Origin: Blasia pusilla | Lineage: Eukaryota > Marchantiophyta > Marchantiopsida > Blasiales | Length of the DNA stretch: 64,000 nucleotides | Direction of reading: 5' to 3' | Assembly (NCBI GenBank): GCA_050084515.1 | Contig: CM114273.1 | Span: 38,378,001-38,442,000, forward strand | Shown here: one piece after another, positions 13,162 to 24,782 of the stretch | Layout: every line of letters begins with the position of its first letter | How positions within the stretch are numbered: the stretch's first letter is position 1 | The notes under the pieces: generated by a model | Database searches by the model: none | What the model was told of the DNA's origin: nothing | The model's input: only the letters and a program-made list of their open reading frames with translations | Position numbers and translations under genes: made by a program

Positions 13162-14479
13162 TGTAGAACGTGACTCTCGCTAAATTTGCTAAAATACTTC
13201 CCATTCCTCTATGAAATTTACTTTGGACTCAAATCTACTTTGATACTCCTTAATAAGATCAGATTACTTAAGTGAAGGAAAACATGTTAAAACGCACATG
13301 TAATGGACAATTAACGTCACCCACACGATTAGATAATTCCGATTATGTTTTCTCAAATAAAGTGCTTCAAACGTAAAAATAGGCCATCAATATACGTGAA
13401 GCTATATCTCTGTGCTATGAACATGGAGAGACGATCGGTGTAATCGTCCTCAAATAATCACTAATGAATGAGGCACTAAACGGTACGTAAGTGGGGTAGT
13501 TGTAAGCGAAGAGGGGCGACGACCGTCATACGTTAGGGCGAAAGCGCTACACAGGGCTGGAATTCGGGCGAGAACATCTAAACCAAGGCACGTTCTTGAG
13601 GGATGTATGGTCTGGATGCACATGTTCTTGAGGGAGGAGAGAAAAAAAGAAAACAGAGAAATTATTTGCCGACACGTGAAGCGCACACATAACGAAATCC
13701 TGGATGGCTGGCGGCGCCTTCCAGTGCCTCGCTGCTGTGTTAGCGGCAGTCTGAGGCCTGCGACAAGAGAACTGGAGTCTGGAGGGGGGGGACGCAGGCG
13801 GGCGGGCCTGTGTTAGCGGCATGCGAACGGAGGCTGTTTCTTCAGGAATCTCAGAAGTGTGGATAGACAAGGAGAGAGGAACTGTCAATTGCGAGTCGAC
13901 ACGTACTGCACATAATCTTACATGCTGCGTGGGTCCTCCCAGTAGCTAGCCGCAGTCGGAGGCGTACGAACTAAGAGTTGAAATGAAAAGAAAGCGACGG
14001 CGCGGTTGCAGCAGCTTAGGTTAGAGCTTAGAACTCCTGTGCTGGAATAGCTACAGGCTTGTCGGCGGCGCCTCCCGCTTCTAGCGGCAGTTTGAGTTCC
14101 GTGGAATTTGAACAAGGGGGAAAAAGAAACCAGCATGGCGGATTGCGGACGAGTTAGGTTAGGGACGGGTTTAGCAGGAGGGGGACGCTGATCCGGCTAA
14201 GGTGGGACGAGCGACGGTGGAGGGACCTCAGGAGGGGTGGTAAATTTAGGTTGTTGGGATTTGTCGTTCTCGTGAACCGGGAGTGGGGACGTTGCTCCTG
14301 AATTGCGATGCGCACAGTACTAATACAACAGGACTCCCCATAAGTCTGTCCGCTGCGCTGCCGCCCTCCGTTTCACGTCTGCGCATCTGCTTGTTGCGTT
14401 CGGCGCCCTGTCTTCACCGGTCGGCCCTACCATTCTTCGCTTCTGCCCGCTGCACTCGCTTGAGCTGTGTGTTCTTTTG
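13162..14479. other. No recognised gene; GC-rich upstream region of the bHLH gene
   Basis: The left part is AT-rich and featureless. From about 13.5 kb the DNA is GC-rich and repeats a phrase like TAGC(G/C)GCAGT around 13,739, 13,948 and 14,083. This may be the distal promoter of the bHLH gene that begins at 15.9 kb, but I see no clear TATA box. Confidence 0.35.
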
Positions 14480-15908
14480 ACCTCGTCCACCCCTGCCTCT
14501 CGCCTTCTCCTTTTATTGTGCCATCCGCTCTCACTTTCCTCCCTTCTCTCGTTTGTCCGCTCGAGCGATTCCGCACTTGATCGACTTCCGCTCCTCTGCC
14601 CGCTCTCGCGAGTGCGTTCTCTTTCTTGGCGGAAAGAAAAAAAATCCACGGCCGAAGTTCGAAGCAGGTACCAGAGAGGATTGGGTCGAGGACGACGTTT
14701 CTTTTGGGCCTTCATCTAGTGCTCTTAATTCTCGACGGTCGACCGATTCCACTCAACTTTGTTCTTCGCGGTTGCGGCAATTCGAGAACCCATTCCAGTA
14801 AGCACTCTGAGCCCTCTCCGGAACAGGTGGATGAAGATGGAAGATTGTATTGGTGTCGTTGTGTCCCTCGAGCCCTGTGTCAGCGACTCTGTTCCTGTAA
14901 CATTCGATCGATTACAAGTGCTTCCCCGGCGGATGCCGCCACCGTTGGGCCCTTCTCGAGCGTCTCTTCTCCGTACTCCGCTACTAGTTACTTAGCTTCG
15001 CATGAGCGGTGGATCGGTCGTGAAGTACTCAGGATTCTGTAAGCTTGTCCGGCGAAAACCCGCTGCATCTGGCCTATGGAGCAGGTTTGATGAAACGTCG
15101 ATGAAATGGCGTTGCCAAATTTTCCTCGGGTGACGTTGATGGTGTTCCTCCACACAGGTCGGAGGATCGGTCCAATCTGTACAGCTAATGTAGCTCTTTC
15201 TTGCTCTAGTGCGGTCGTCTGCGGACCATTCTGAAACCCGAGGTCGTATCTGGTCACACGCTGGAGAAAGATGACAGATATGTGGAGTCCGGAGACGGCA
15301 GATAAGTGTAGTTCAGATTGGGATTTCTCCTCTCCCGCCGTCAATGCCCACCGTCCTCTTTACTCGCCGGCCATGTGGAGCTGAACTTCTCTTCGCTGAA
15401 TAGCAAATTCATTTGTACTACAGCTTTCAGTCACATTCGTGAGGAGCAGGAATTATCTCCCCGACTCTCCTCGTGATGGGGCGTCCCTGAGAGGGCTAGC
15501 GGCTAGAATTAGTACAGCCTCCCGTCAGTTTCCGCGAAGCAAGCCCACACGTAACATGGTTACACATTCAGTTCTCTCCGTGGCTGTTAACACGTTGTAC
15601 GCCCTCACTGTAGACACAAGAATTTGGTCTGGCGCATTGCGGACCGTTTCAGTTCCGAGTCTAGTGTTCTGACAATCATGGTGCCTTCGTATGCAGGTTC
15701 TTTAAAGCAAAAATCTATCATTTCGGGGAGTTCGTATGTGAGCTGCGAACGCCAACACACTGCACTTCTTGTGCCGCTCTGCAAATCATTTCTTTGTGAC
15801 TACTGCCCTCCGGTAGTTCATTCACTCCTCTGCCCATAGAGGAAGATACACGTAGTCCAGATCCTGGCGTCATTGTGTACAGCGTCCGGACTGCTTACCG
15901 GAACGATC
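14480..15908 (+). promoter_or_regulatory. Long GC-rich leader or promoter of the bHLH gene
   Basis: CT-rich sequence at 14.48-14.60 kb, of the kind often found at plant transcription starts, is followed by about 1.3 kb without a long frame in phase with the bHLH gene. More than fifteen ATGs occur on the plus strand before the main start, most followed within a few codons by a stop. Either the leader is strongly translationally controlled or part of it is an intron. The transcription start cannot be placed from sequence alone. Confidence 0.4.
15678..15839 (+). promoter_or_regulatory. 53-codon upstream ORF in the bHLH leader
   Basis: An ATG at 15,678 opens 53 codons ending with TAG at 15,837-15,839, only 69 bases before the bHLH start. 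The peptide contains an LK-x4-I-x-G pattern and ends ...HSLLCP. SAC51-family mRNAs carry a conserved upstream ORF of about this length that represses translation and is relieved by thermospermine. The resemblance here is weak, and I offer it as a candidate only. Confidence 0.35.
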
Positions 15909-16901
15909 ATGCTCGATCATAATCTTCGCCCGGCCCCCACCTTCTTTCACCACAATCGGCTTATGCATGAGCTAATCACTTCCTCTCGCATACCCCCGGG
16001 AGTCCCTCCTGTTATCTCCGAAGATGAGTTTTTCAATGGAACGATCATCAGGGCCGCTGCCCTAGTGGATTGCGGGACTGAAACGGGTTTTTGTGGAGGG
16101 GGTGAAGCGTATGCGCACACCGAACTACTCCTAACTTCCGGCAGCGACAACATGTTACCATTCGAGATCGAAGGGGCTACCGAGGAACACCGCACCTTCT
16201 CCAGCTCACTCCAGGCGAATGAGGAAGAATCTAGGAAGGTTAAGGAACTCTCCCCGGATGTGGCTGATCGTTTTGAAGCCATTTTGGAATGCATTGATGA
16301 GGTAAGTTGTTCCGGGAATGGAGCCAGTAGTTTGATCTGCAGACTCGCCCCGAGTCTCGCGCAATCGACGGAGGATTTCGTCCAAAGCTCCTCGAGAAGA
16401 CGAGGATATGCGATGCTCGATCAAGGCGAATCGAGATATACTAAGAGGCTTAGAGTTTGCGAGGATGACTGTGTGGATGGGGATTTTGATGGAGTGTGCT
16501 CTTCCAGTGTGTCCACTGTGGATTCCATCAATGGCGAGTCCGAGCGCGGTTGTGATTCTTCTGACGGTGTTGAACGTGACGATGAATGTCAAGAGTTGAG
16601 TGAGACGGACTCGGAGTTGCAAATGCTTGCCGACAGCTTCGGTTTCGAGATTCCGGAGCAGCAATGCAGCTCGTCCGACAAAGAGGACGTCGACTGTTAC
16701 GATACAAGCTCGTCGGGGTCTGCTCGGAGATGTCGCACCGAGCAAATAAACAACACCGTGAAACGATTCAAAGGAATCATTCCGGGAGGTGATTTCCACG
16801 CACCAAACGTTCTTGACCAATTTATAAATTATGTAAAAGACCTTCAATCGCAGGTTCAGACATTGGGAGCGAAGAAGGTTGCAGATCAAGCCAAATGCTA
16901 A
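15909..16901 (+). CDS. Atypical bHLH transcription regulator, SAC51/SACL-like
   Basis: A 330-residue nuclear regulatory protein is predicted. An in-frame stop at 15,837 and no earlier in-frame ATG support the start at 15,909. The N-terminal half is Ser-rich with His-rich (TFFHHN) and acidic stretches. The middle (about residues 190-275) is a run of Asp/Glu and Ser that is probably disordered. The C terminus, about residues 277-325, is a helix-loop-helix: RRCRTEQINNTVKRFKGIIP, then a loop, then VLDQFINYVKDLQSQVQTLG. The basic region is poor in the residues needed for E-box contact, and an IPGG loop with a C-terminal position is typical of SAC51/SACL proteins, which act in xylem and thermospermine responses in flowering plants. 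The frame is intact and GC-balanced, unlike its transposon neighbours. A GAG|GTAAGT at about 16,301 could be a cryptic splice donor. Confidence 0.7.
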   Translation: MLDHNLRPAPTFFHHNRLMHELITSSRIPPGVPPVISEDEFFNGTIIRAAALVDCGTETGFCGGGEAYAHTELLLTSGSDNMLPFEIEGATEEHRTFSSSLQANEEESRKVKELSPDVADRFEAILECIDEVSCSGNGASSLICRLAPSLAQSTEDFVQSSSRRRGYAMLDQGESRYTKRLRVCEDDCVDGDFDGVCSSSVSTVDSINGESERGCDSSDGVERDDECQELSETDSELQMLADSFGFEIPEQQCSSSDKEDVDCYDTSSSGSARRCRTEQINNTVKRFKGIIPGGDFHAPNVLDQFINYVKDLQSQVQTLGAKKVADQAKC

Positions 16902-19900
16902 ACTCACATGAAGTAAATTTTGAATGAACGAATTTGTTGTCAAAGATACTTGACCTAATGTCTCGCCGAGCCTTTTCGTTGAGGCTGAGAGACTTATCTT
17001 GTAAAATAGGTTCCTAGCTAGGTCTCCTTGTAATACAGCGACATTGTAAGTGAATGTGAAAAAGAAAATGCGTTCCTCTTCGCACATTTTGTACGTCATA
17101 GCTTATTCAATTCAAGTCTTCGAACTGTGGTTTTATTCTCTTGATTTTCCTAATTGGTGAGAACACTTGTTTGTTGTCAATGATCTTGTATGTGATTCGG
17201 AACTCGCAAAGTTCTATGACTTTTTCAAGAGCCTGTAATATCTGGTTGGCACTCAAATGTGTCTCCTCTTACGAGCTGGGCCAAGTTTACGAGGTCATGA
17301 AGGCGGAGAGGACTAAAGTTTAATGCCGTTCCCAAGAGTGTCGTCTGGTTTAGCTGTCGTTTCTCTTGACCCATGGATGGTTTCGCGATATTTTGTCGAT
17401 GGCAACGTAAGAGGGATGTACAGGATAAAAAGTTTGTGGTAACTTTGCACAACGTGCCGTGTAGAACTCCCCTACCTGTCAAGGTATAGTCAGTGTTCCG
17501 CGTGTACTGCGTGAACGCGGGTCGGAGTTGAGAGGATTACCTTCTTCCAAGCATGTGCGCTCAAGCTAAGTATTTGGGGGTTCCTTCACCTCACCTCCGA
17601 ACCATACCATTGCCTTGATCTTCGCTACGAAGATCAGTCCCCCGCGGCGCTGCACCAGTAAAAGGCCGGTTCCGTCCTGAAGAAAATCTGGACACTTAAC
17701 GTGGAGTACAATCTCAACCTACCGTACACTCTAAACGCAGCATCAGTGACACTATGCGTGGCAACGAAAGGTCAGAGTTTCTGCTACGCGATGACTCTGA
17801 CCTCGAACACGTCTACTTCGCTGGAGCGAGGGGTATTGAAACCAAGTGACCACCTCGTCGTCTATAGTCAAGCGGTACTGGGGTGGATACTTGCAACCCG
17901 TGATTGGTGCGCTATGAGCTTGGAACAATGTGCAGTGCGCGGAACCGTAGTTGCAGAAGACAAATGCTGACTTTATCGGGAACAGGGAAGATTCAAGGGA
18001 ATGCCACTCATCCAAGCCTTCGAGATGAGCAATGAGAGATACCATTGCACTTGCACCTGAAGACATGACATAACCGATGAGGGCTTCGAAACCGATGATT
18101 TCTGGGCCGCTCCGCTGCCATATTATGCCACACTGCTCACCTTCTTCAGTGCCCAGGACGAGAAAATCGCTGTGCCGTTTTAATTCGAGCTCCATTACAT
18201 CGAAGTTTACGCTGATCCTCGCGTCAACTGTACCATTTCAGTGTGATCGTGTGTGAGACGACCGTCACTCGCTTGGAGTCGCTTCTTCCTCTCGGCTTCC
18301 CCGCAAGCGTAGGCCCTCTATGTCTAAACTCTAAGGGTCTAGGCCGGGGCACGATTTGTACACTCTGGAATCTTCAAATCACAAGCTGATCCACAACCCC
18401 AATGTCCATAACTCACCTTTTGTCTTCTTTTGCCGACCTAATTCGAGTTGACTAGTAACCCAAAAGGAATCAGGAGTGGGTCCATTGGTATTGTGAGCCT
18501 ACGTACGTTTCTTGGAGCAGATTAGAATCATCACTTAGAACCATTTCTCTCTCCCCTACTCCCCCAATGCCCACAAGGACATGAAACGCAAACTGCGGTG
18601 CGAAATTATGGCTCTTTGACTCGGCCAGCTCACCACGGCTTATCTTCACGACAAAACACCTCTGTCAGCCCTCGCTGAAGTTATGGCAATCAGCTGGGAA
18701 AAGCTCACCAATGAGAACAAGGACTTAAAAGTAGCCCCATGAACAAGACTTTCTCGGATAGCATTAACGTAATCAAGAAGTCTGGAGCAGAATATGCGCA
18801 CATCTGGATCCGTTTTCGCGTCCAAGGTGGCCATGCGATGCCTGCCTCGTGAAAGTGACCGCGAAAAGGTGTCCCTAAGCTAAACTGGCCGAAATATGCT
18901 CGATCCCAAGACGAGGGTTTCGGAGATGCTGCTGGTTGGCTTGACTCAAATATATATCTCGCTCGCTGGAGTGAAGGCACCAATGGACAAAACGATGGGG
19001 TTTTGAATCTTTCGATGAGAAAATCCCATATGTTTTTGCACACGGACGAATCAATGAATGGATAGAGAATCTAAGATTTACCTTGCGATCGTCCCCTTTT
19101 CGCCAATTTTTTTCATTTTTGGTTTATCGAACTAGCAACTCCAAGCGGATCGGTTTCGTAACAATCGGGGAGTGTGGTGATGGAATTCCCTGTTGGGTCA
19201 CTGTAATAATGTGGGATACCATCCGAATAAAAAATTGTTCTATGGAGGGATTACTAAATCTACATGATTCTCTCGTGCCATTGTTTGACAAATTTGTTTT
19301 TGAACACATTTATGATACTCGAAAAAGTTTTGAGTATTGTAGTGACTACATGGGTGCCCCCATGTAGATTTCGAAAAGTATATATAGTAAGACTCTTTCC
19401 GTTTCATATTTCTGTCAAGTCAATCATATTTCCATGTTTGAGGTTTATGAGCTAAGGCTTGTTTGGGATCTGCCTTGAAGACTAGTGACCATACTTTAAC
19501 GTTGGGTTAACCACTTGTGGAGATTAGTAATAGAAGTGACAAATATTTGGGACATGTTGTGTTCCCAAAAAAATTACATTTCAAGAGGTACCTTTTTTGC
19601 AAGTTGGGAACTATGTTCCCCATCCAATAACTCACGGAGATGCCTAAGAGATCCTCCGCTCCCTGGTTTGCTGCTTTTGTGTGGGAGAAGTGGGCATGGA
19701 GACACTTCCCAAATTTCTTTAGGAGTGGGAGTGGAGTTTGGATTCTCCATAGGAGGATTCATAAGAGCAAGCATGAGGTTTGATACATTTTTGCAAGGGT
19801 AAATTTTGTGCGGAAGGAATGTGGGTGAAAGTTGTGCCATAATTTTGGTTGAATTGAGGATATGGAATATTAAACAACCACCACCATTAGGAGATTGGGG

Positions 19901-20049
19901 CATTAATGGGATCCTTTAGTTCTTGATATTGCAAAGCAAAAATTAAGCAATGCACTATGTTGATAAAATGCTACTCTATTTCAGTGAACAACCCCATCTC
20001 ATCAATCCTATCCTCAATTGATTTCTTGTCCTTCGTTAGGTAGATCATC
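16902..20049. other. No recognised gene downstream of the bHLH gene
   Basis: The first 200 bp are the probable 3' UTR. From 17.1 to 19.0 kb the DNA is GC-moderate with only short frames that match nothing I know. A perfect small hairpin, CTACATGGG...CCCATGTAG, sits near 19,347-19,368. From 19.1 kb it becomes AT-rich. The outer ParB/methyltransferase transposon begins near 20.05 kb, but its exact left end was not found. Confidence 0.4.
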
Positions 20050-20219
20050 TTTAAGTTAGCCTTGAGAATCCGACAGGTTGGGAATCCGACAGGTAATAGG
20101 AATCCAACACGTCTATGAAATACCGTGTTAGAGAATAATTGTGTGACAATAATGGGGGAACGAGGCAAAAGTGAAGAAGCCTGCGAGAATGCCTGAAAAG
20201 TTGGACTAACAGGAAAAGA

Positions 20220-20580
20220 GTGGGATCACTCAAGCAGCCAACTTGTCGGAATCCGACAGGTTGCTTGAAAGGGGTTTAGAATATTGTGATAAGTTGCAAC
20301 CCGTTGGAATCCGACGGGTTGCAAAATAAACAACCTCGAGTAGATAGACCAACACAATCGACAAGAACAAAAAACAATAAAGCAAAATTTTACAAAAAGA
20401 GTGGGATCACTTAAGCAGCCAATCTGTCGAAATCTGACAAGTTGCCTGAAAGGGGTTTAAAATATTGTGACAAGTTGCAAGCCGTCGAAATCCGACTAGT
20501 TGCAAAATAAAAAACTCGAGTAGATAGACCAACACAATCGACAAGAACGAAAAACAATTCAGTAAAAGTTTACAAAAACT
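20220..20580. repeat. 180-bp tandem duplication carrying palindromes
   Basis: Two near-identical 180-bp units (about 20,220-20,400 and 20,401-20,580) each start GTGGGATCACT and contain two copies of the GTCGGA-type palindrome. They lie downstream of the last exon of the outer gene B and probably reflect local unequal exchange. Confidence 0.8.
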
Positions 20581-20645
20581 ATCATGGTTCAAAAACTTCT
20601 TGTCCTTTATTACATCCGAGGGAAGCTCGGAAATGTACATTTGAT

Positions 20646-20984
20646 CTAGTCTATGATTTCTTCAGCCTCGTCATCTACAAATTTACTCCTAACTCTCCTA
20701 GGTTCCTGTACAAAAGGAATGTCTTGGGGTACAAGTGGCTCCTTTGGCCGATTGTAGACGGGGATCGTAAATGTTGGGGAATTCGAGAGCCTTGGCCCCC
20801 TAGGTACACCATAATGGTCCCATGTAGCATGATTTGAGTCCCAACGTCTTCCTCGACAATTAATCTTGTATGCTCTGCAAGGTGACACCCATCCAGTATC
20901 AATATGTGCTCCGTCCTCGGAAAGCACTTAATCCCTACTCCAAAACGCTTCAGTCAAGCTAGGTCCAATAAATCTTTGAACTCA
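20646..20984 (-). pseudogene. Outer gene B, terminal exon region
   Basis: Reads ...AHIDTGWVSPCRAYKINC... to an acidic ending DDEAEEIID and aligns with the inner copy at 37,207-37,479. In the inner copy a palindrome-bearing intron of about 385 bp separates this exon from the methyltransferase exon; here only about 70 bp do, with the donor-like GA|GTGAGT retained. Two frames are open in both copies, but this frame differs at fewer residues, so I take it as coding. Function of this tail is unknown. Confidence 0.5.
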
Positions 20985-21484
20985 CTCGTCATCGTCCGAT
21001 AGCTCTTCCACAATTACTGTCACGTTTGCCCTCCCAATTTTTGGAATAGTAGGAAGTGACGATGGTGTCACTATCAATGGTGGTTCTGGAACTGGAGCTG
21101 TTGGCTTTGGAGGAGAGTTGTATACTCCCACTAGCCTCTCGTAATCCGCCTTTGCCTCTTTGCAAAGGTCAAAAAGTTCTGCCTTTCCTCAAGGTAGAGA
21201 ATGTACCTGCCATTGTGCCAGGCGCCTCTGATACTCGCCCTTGATAGGCCCACTAAGTCAAAGACCAAATCGAGCAGAGCCCAATGAGCGTTTGCATCAA
21301 GGCAGGTGACTTCTCCCTTCCTCCAAGTAAGGGGGTCCCATCTTGCATGTAAATTCCCTGGGGGGGAATTGTAGAGACTATCTAAGCTGTACCCATTGGA
21401 GCATGGATCCACTAGATCCGAGATCTTGAACACTTGGAAGTTGTGCTTAGGCCTTACAAAGCTCTAGAAAAATGAGTGGTCCAT
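20982..21484 (-). pseudogene. Outer gene B exon 4: methyltransferase motifs X and I
   Basis: Starts just after the acceptor TTTACAG and ends with SDDDE before TGA at 20,982. It carries the same DLVFDLVGLSRASI block as the inner copy, where beta-class amino-methyltransferases have the D-P-F-x-G-S-G-T-T cofactor loop. A frameshift before the loop and a stop near the start of the exon break it. Comparison with 36,314-36,825 shows that the altered cofactor loop predates the split of the two copies. Confidence 0.65.
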
Positions 21485-22089
21485 CTGTAAACAAGCAGGT
21501 GGAAAATAATGTAGCGAAAAGAAAAAGCTAGTAGACGTCGGGATCCGACGGGTTGCTCATTTGGCTAGGCAGAGGAGCAACTTGTCGGAGTCCCACCGGT
21601 TTCTTTTCAACCCGTCATACTAGTCCTTAGTGATACCAATCCGTACGAACTTGGCCTATAGGCCTGACAGAACAGAAACCTGTCGGAGTTCGATTGGTTG
21701 GCCATGAGCAACCCGTCGGAAGCCGACAGGTTACTCATCTTGCTCGACAGGACCTCCACCTGTCGGAGTCCGATGGTTGGCTTACAACTGAATACAATTG
21801 TTTAGAGTTGAGAACTTCCAAATATGAGAGCAACCCATTGCTTTTAGACGGGTTGCATCACTCCAGAAACATGTGGAAAAGTAGTGCCACTTGGAACCTG
21901 TCGGGTTCCGACGGGTTGCACTCAATGGAGACTTGTTGGTGAATTTGCAACCCATTTCTTTTGACGGATTGTAACACCGCAGACACAAGCTATTGGGATC
22001 CGATGGGTTGCATGCAGAGATGCAACCCATCAAAGTCCTACGGGTTGAATTTTCTGTTCAAACTAAATTCGTTGAAAAAGAGGACTTAT
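21485..22089. repeat. Palindrome array in an intron of outer gene B
   Basis: About ten degenerate copies of the element's palindrome (CAACCCGTCGG...CCGACGGGTTG) fill the intron between the motif-IV exon and the motif-X/I exon. The donor is now ATAAGT in place of GTAAGG in the inner copy; the acceptor TTTACAG is intact. Confidence 0.8.
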
Positions 22090-23889
22090 CCGGACTTGAA
22101 ACGTCGCCGATCTGAGTGGATACTCGTTTTTAATGATCCATGATTGCGATGTCCTCCACTTCAGCAACCTCTTCACGCACAAAAGGTTGAAGAGCTCGTC
22201 TTCGCTCCCTCCAATGAGGACTAAGAAACAATCCCTGTCACTCAGATACGGGTCGGCAAAAGAAAACAACAACGCGATATGTCGTCAGATGGATTGTTGT
22301 CCCACAAGAAAAAACCAGAAAGAAAATCCGCAATGAGGAGGTCCACAGCCACCTCCTCAAAAACCCCATGCACCGTCTAGGGGGCATGCCTGTTTCGAAG
22401 GATTTTTCGTCCCAACACGGTCAATTTATCAATGGAAGGTGTCAACTCCTGAGAACTGAAACTCTGAAGCTCATCGACAAGATGAGTCAAGTGAATAAGG
22501 ACATTTGTCCTAGTGGTTGTTTCCCTATGCGTGCCCAAGGATGATGGAGTGTATTCCACGTTCTTATCTCCTCTCTCGGATGAACTAGGCGCCTCCCGCT
22601 TTCGCTTCTCCCTAGTCTGCTGTCGGCTTGTGGCAGTCTCTGTTACCTCAGACTCCACAAGAGTTCTCTTGGACGAGGACCTGGTTCGGCCCTCTTGCCC
22701 GCTTGCCCGGACGATTCCGCCTCTCGCCTTGAGGACTCATCATCTTTTCTGGAAGACTCGGCCTCAAAATTCCTCGATCCCCTCGCCTTGGCTTTCAAAC
22801 CCGATGTGGATTTGTCTTTGGCGGTGATGACCTTTGCCACCAACTCTGCTATCTCAAGGGCGTGCTCCTCCGCATCTCCTTCAAAAAAATTTTCAAGCTT
22901 CATGAAGTTCGGAATGTCGTCCCTACTTGCAACCACTGCATCATACACCACACGTAGATTTTTTTCTGTAATGTCCTCTGGGTTGTTGAAGTCCAACCAC
23001 ATTGGAAAATTGATAACCTCCCAGTCGGATATGCCCTATCCCATCTCCATGTCATATATGGAGAATCCCTCTCCATTAGGTGGAGAAGCCCACAATTTGC
23101 AAGCTGCCGGTAATTTTTTCCACGTACATGCATTCATAGAATTGATGAGGTACCTGTACACCATCCGCTGGGCAGCTCTTTGTCAAGATGACTTGGCCGC
23201 TTGGTCCTGAAGATCCCGCTTCTTCTTTGCAAAATCTCGATTCCCGCCGTCTATTTCCTCATCTTGGTCTGCTTGAGGGAGGATGTGATTCTTGAACATC
23301 ATCCTAAATCCTGGGTTTTTCGTCGGCGTATCTCTGATGTCATCAAGCCATAGTGCCCTCGAGATTTATTTTCATCATTCGGATTCGCCTAAACTCGGAT
23401 ATCCTTGACATCGCAAATATGTGCACGCGGTCTAGACACACTTTCTCTCCGATCCGACCATGTGGATCTTCGTCTCTCTTCCGCAAGCGCTTCATTATTG
23501 CCTTGAGCTCCTTGTCAAACTCTGGGCCAAGTTCGGGGTTGAAAATCGCAATGTAACGCTGCATCTTGCTTGTTGTGTACTTTATAGCTGCAGATACGGC
23601 ACCATGAATAAAATTTGCACGTTTTGATGTAGACACATTCTCCCTTCGCTCTTGTTCCAACAAAGCACTCTTCTTGGCAGCCTGGATCTTTTGGATAACA
23701 TAGGATTGTGACGGCTGCATCTTGGGAAATGAAGGTATTTGCCTAGGTCTTCTTTTTTATTTGAACTCCCTTCGCCATCATCTCATTTACTAGATTTTTG
23801 CGCACGAATCCCTTGTACTTTGTCGGGTGCGTCGTAAGCACCTTCTTCACCCCGTTGCAATCCTGGATCCAGTGGTGGGTGGCGTTACC
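22090..23889 (-). pseudogene. Outer gene B exon 3: linker and methyltransferase motif IV region
   Basis: Homologous to the inner exon at 33,754-35,820. It includes TKSxMQRYIAIFNPELGPEF near 23.55 kb, a charged Lys/Glu/Ser linker (22.6-22.8 kb) and a final part with VDLLIAD-FLSG, where amino-methyltransferases have the catalytic D/S-P-P-Y. The Pro-Pro-aromatic is missing here. Several frameshifts and stops are present that the inner copy does not share, showing independent decay. Confidence 0.65.
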
Positions 23890-24782
23890 CTTGGATACAA
23901 TCATGCACATCCAAACACAAGGTAAGAATACTGCAACCTATCGGGTTCCTGCAACCCGTCGGACTTCGACGGATTGCAATTCTGTCAACCCATGGGGGTC
24001 GAAATGGTAGCACACAAATAAGTGTTGCAACCCGTCGGACTCCGACGGGTCGCAATTCTGTCAACCCATTGGGGTCCAAATGGTAACACAGAGATAAATG
24101 TTGCAACGCGTGAGAGTCCGACGGGTTGCAACACTTATCTTTGTGTTACACTTATTGCAACACTCTTGAGAGAATTGCAACCCATCGAAGTCCGACGGGT
24201 TGCACTCTCTTTTCGTGACTCTCTGGTCCAACTAATCGGTTCCTCTTATTCCTTGGTTTCCAGGTTAAAAACTGCATATATCAACCCGTGGGAGTCCGAC
24301 GGGTTGCGCAATGGCCCTGTAAAGCTGGAATTGGACGCCTAAAAGCAATCTCTCATTTCCCCTGGGGGGGAAATGCAATCCGTCGAGTCCGACGAGTTGC
24401 TTTTGGCCAAAAGTATCCAAAAAATAGCGGACAGTCAAGCAACTTGTCGAACTCCGACTAGTTGCTTTTAGGCATCCAATGATTTGTTACCTCTCATTGT
24501 GCAACTCGTCGGAGTCTGACGGATTGAAGAAAAAAGAAATCATGCAGTCATTTTTCCACTCGTCGATGTTCGACTGGTTTCAGTATCCCGGATTAATCGG
24601 GTGTGCTTGGCCACCAAGCAACCCGTCGGACTCCGACGGTTTGCTTGACTATGGCATTGACGACTAATAGGATGGTGGTAAGAGACTCAAATCATTCTTG
24701 CCCATCTTTAAGTTTTCCAATTATGCAACCCATCGGACAACGACGGGTTGAAGGAATCAAACTTAAGGGAGAGGAAACTTAC
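23890..24782. repeat. Palindrome array in an intron of outer gene B
   Basis: An intron with donor GTAAGT (24,777-24,782, minus) and acceptor ...CCAAG holds about twelve copies of the palindrome. Several are near-perfect, for example around 24,030 and 24,620. The inner copy has an array in the same intron at 33.0-33.7 kb. Confidence 0.85.

Noticed and set aside
16301-16310. Splice donor GAG|GTAAGT inside the bHLH gene
   Set aside because: The frame continues unbroken through it to the bHLH domain, and no acceptor is needed; noted only as a possible cryptic site.
16206-17099. 297-codon open frame on the minus strand
   Set aside because: It is the reverse shadow of the bHLH gene; it matches no family, while the plus-strand frame has the helix-loop-helix.
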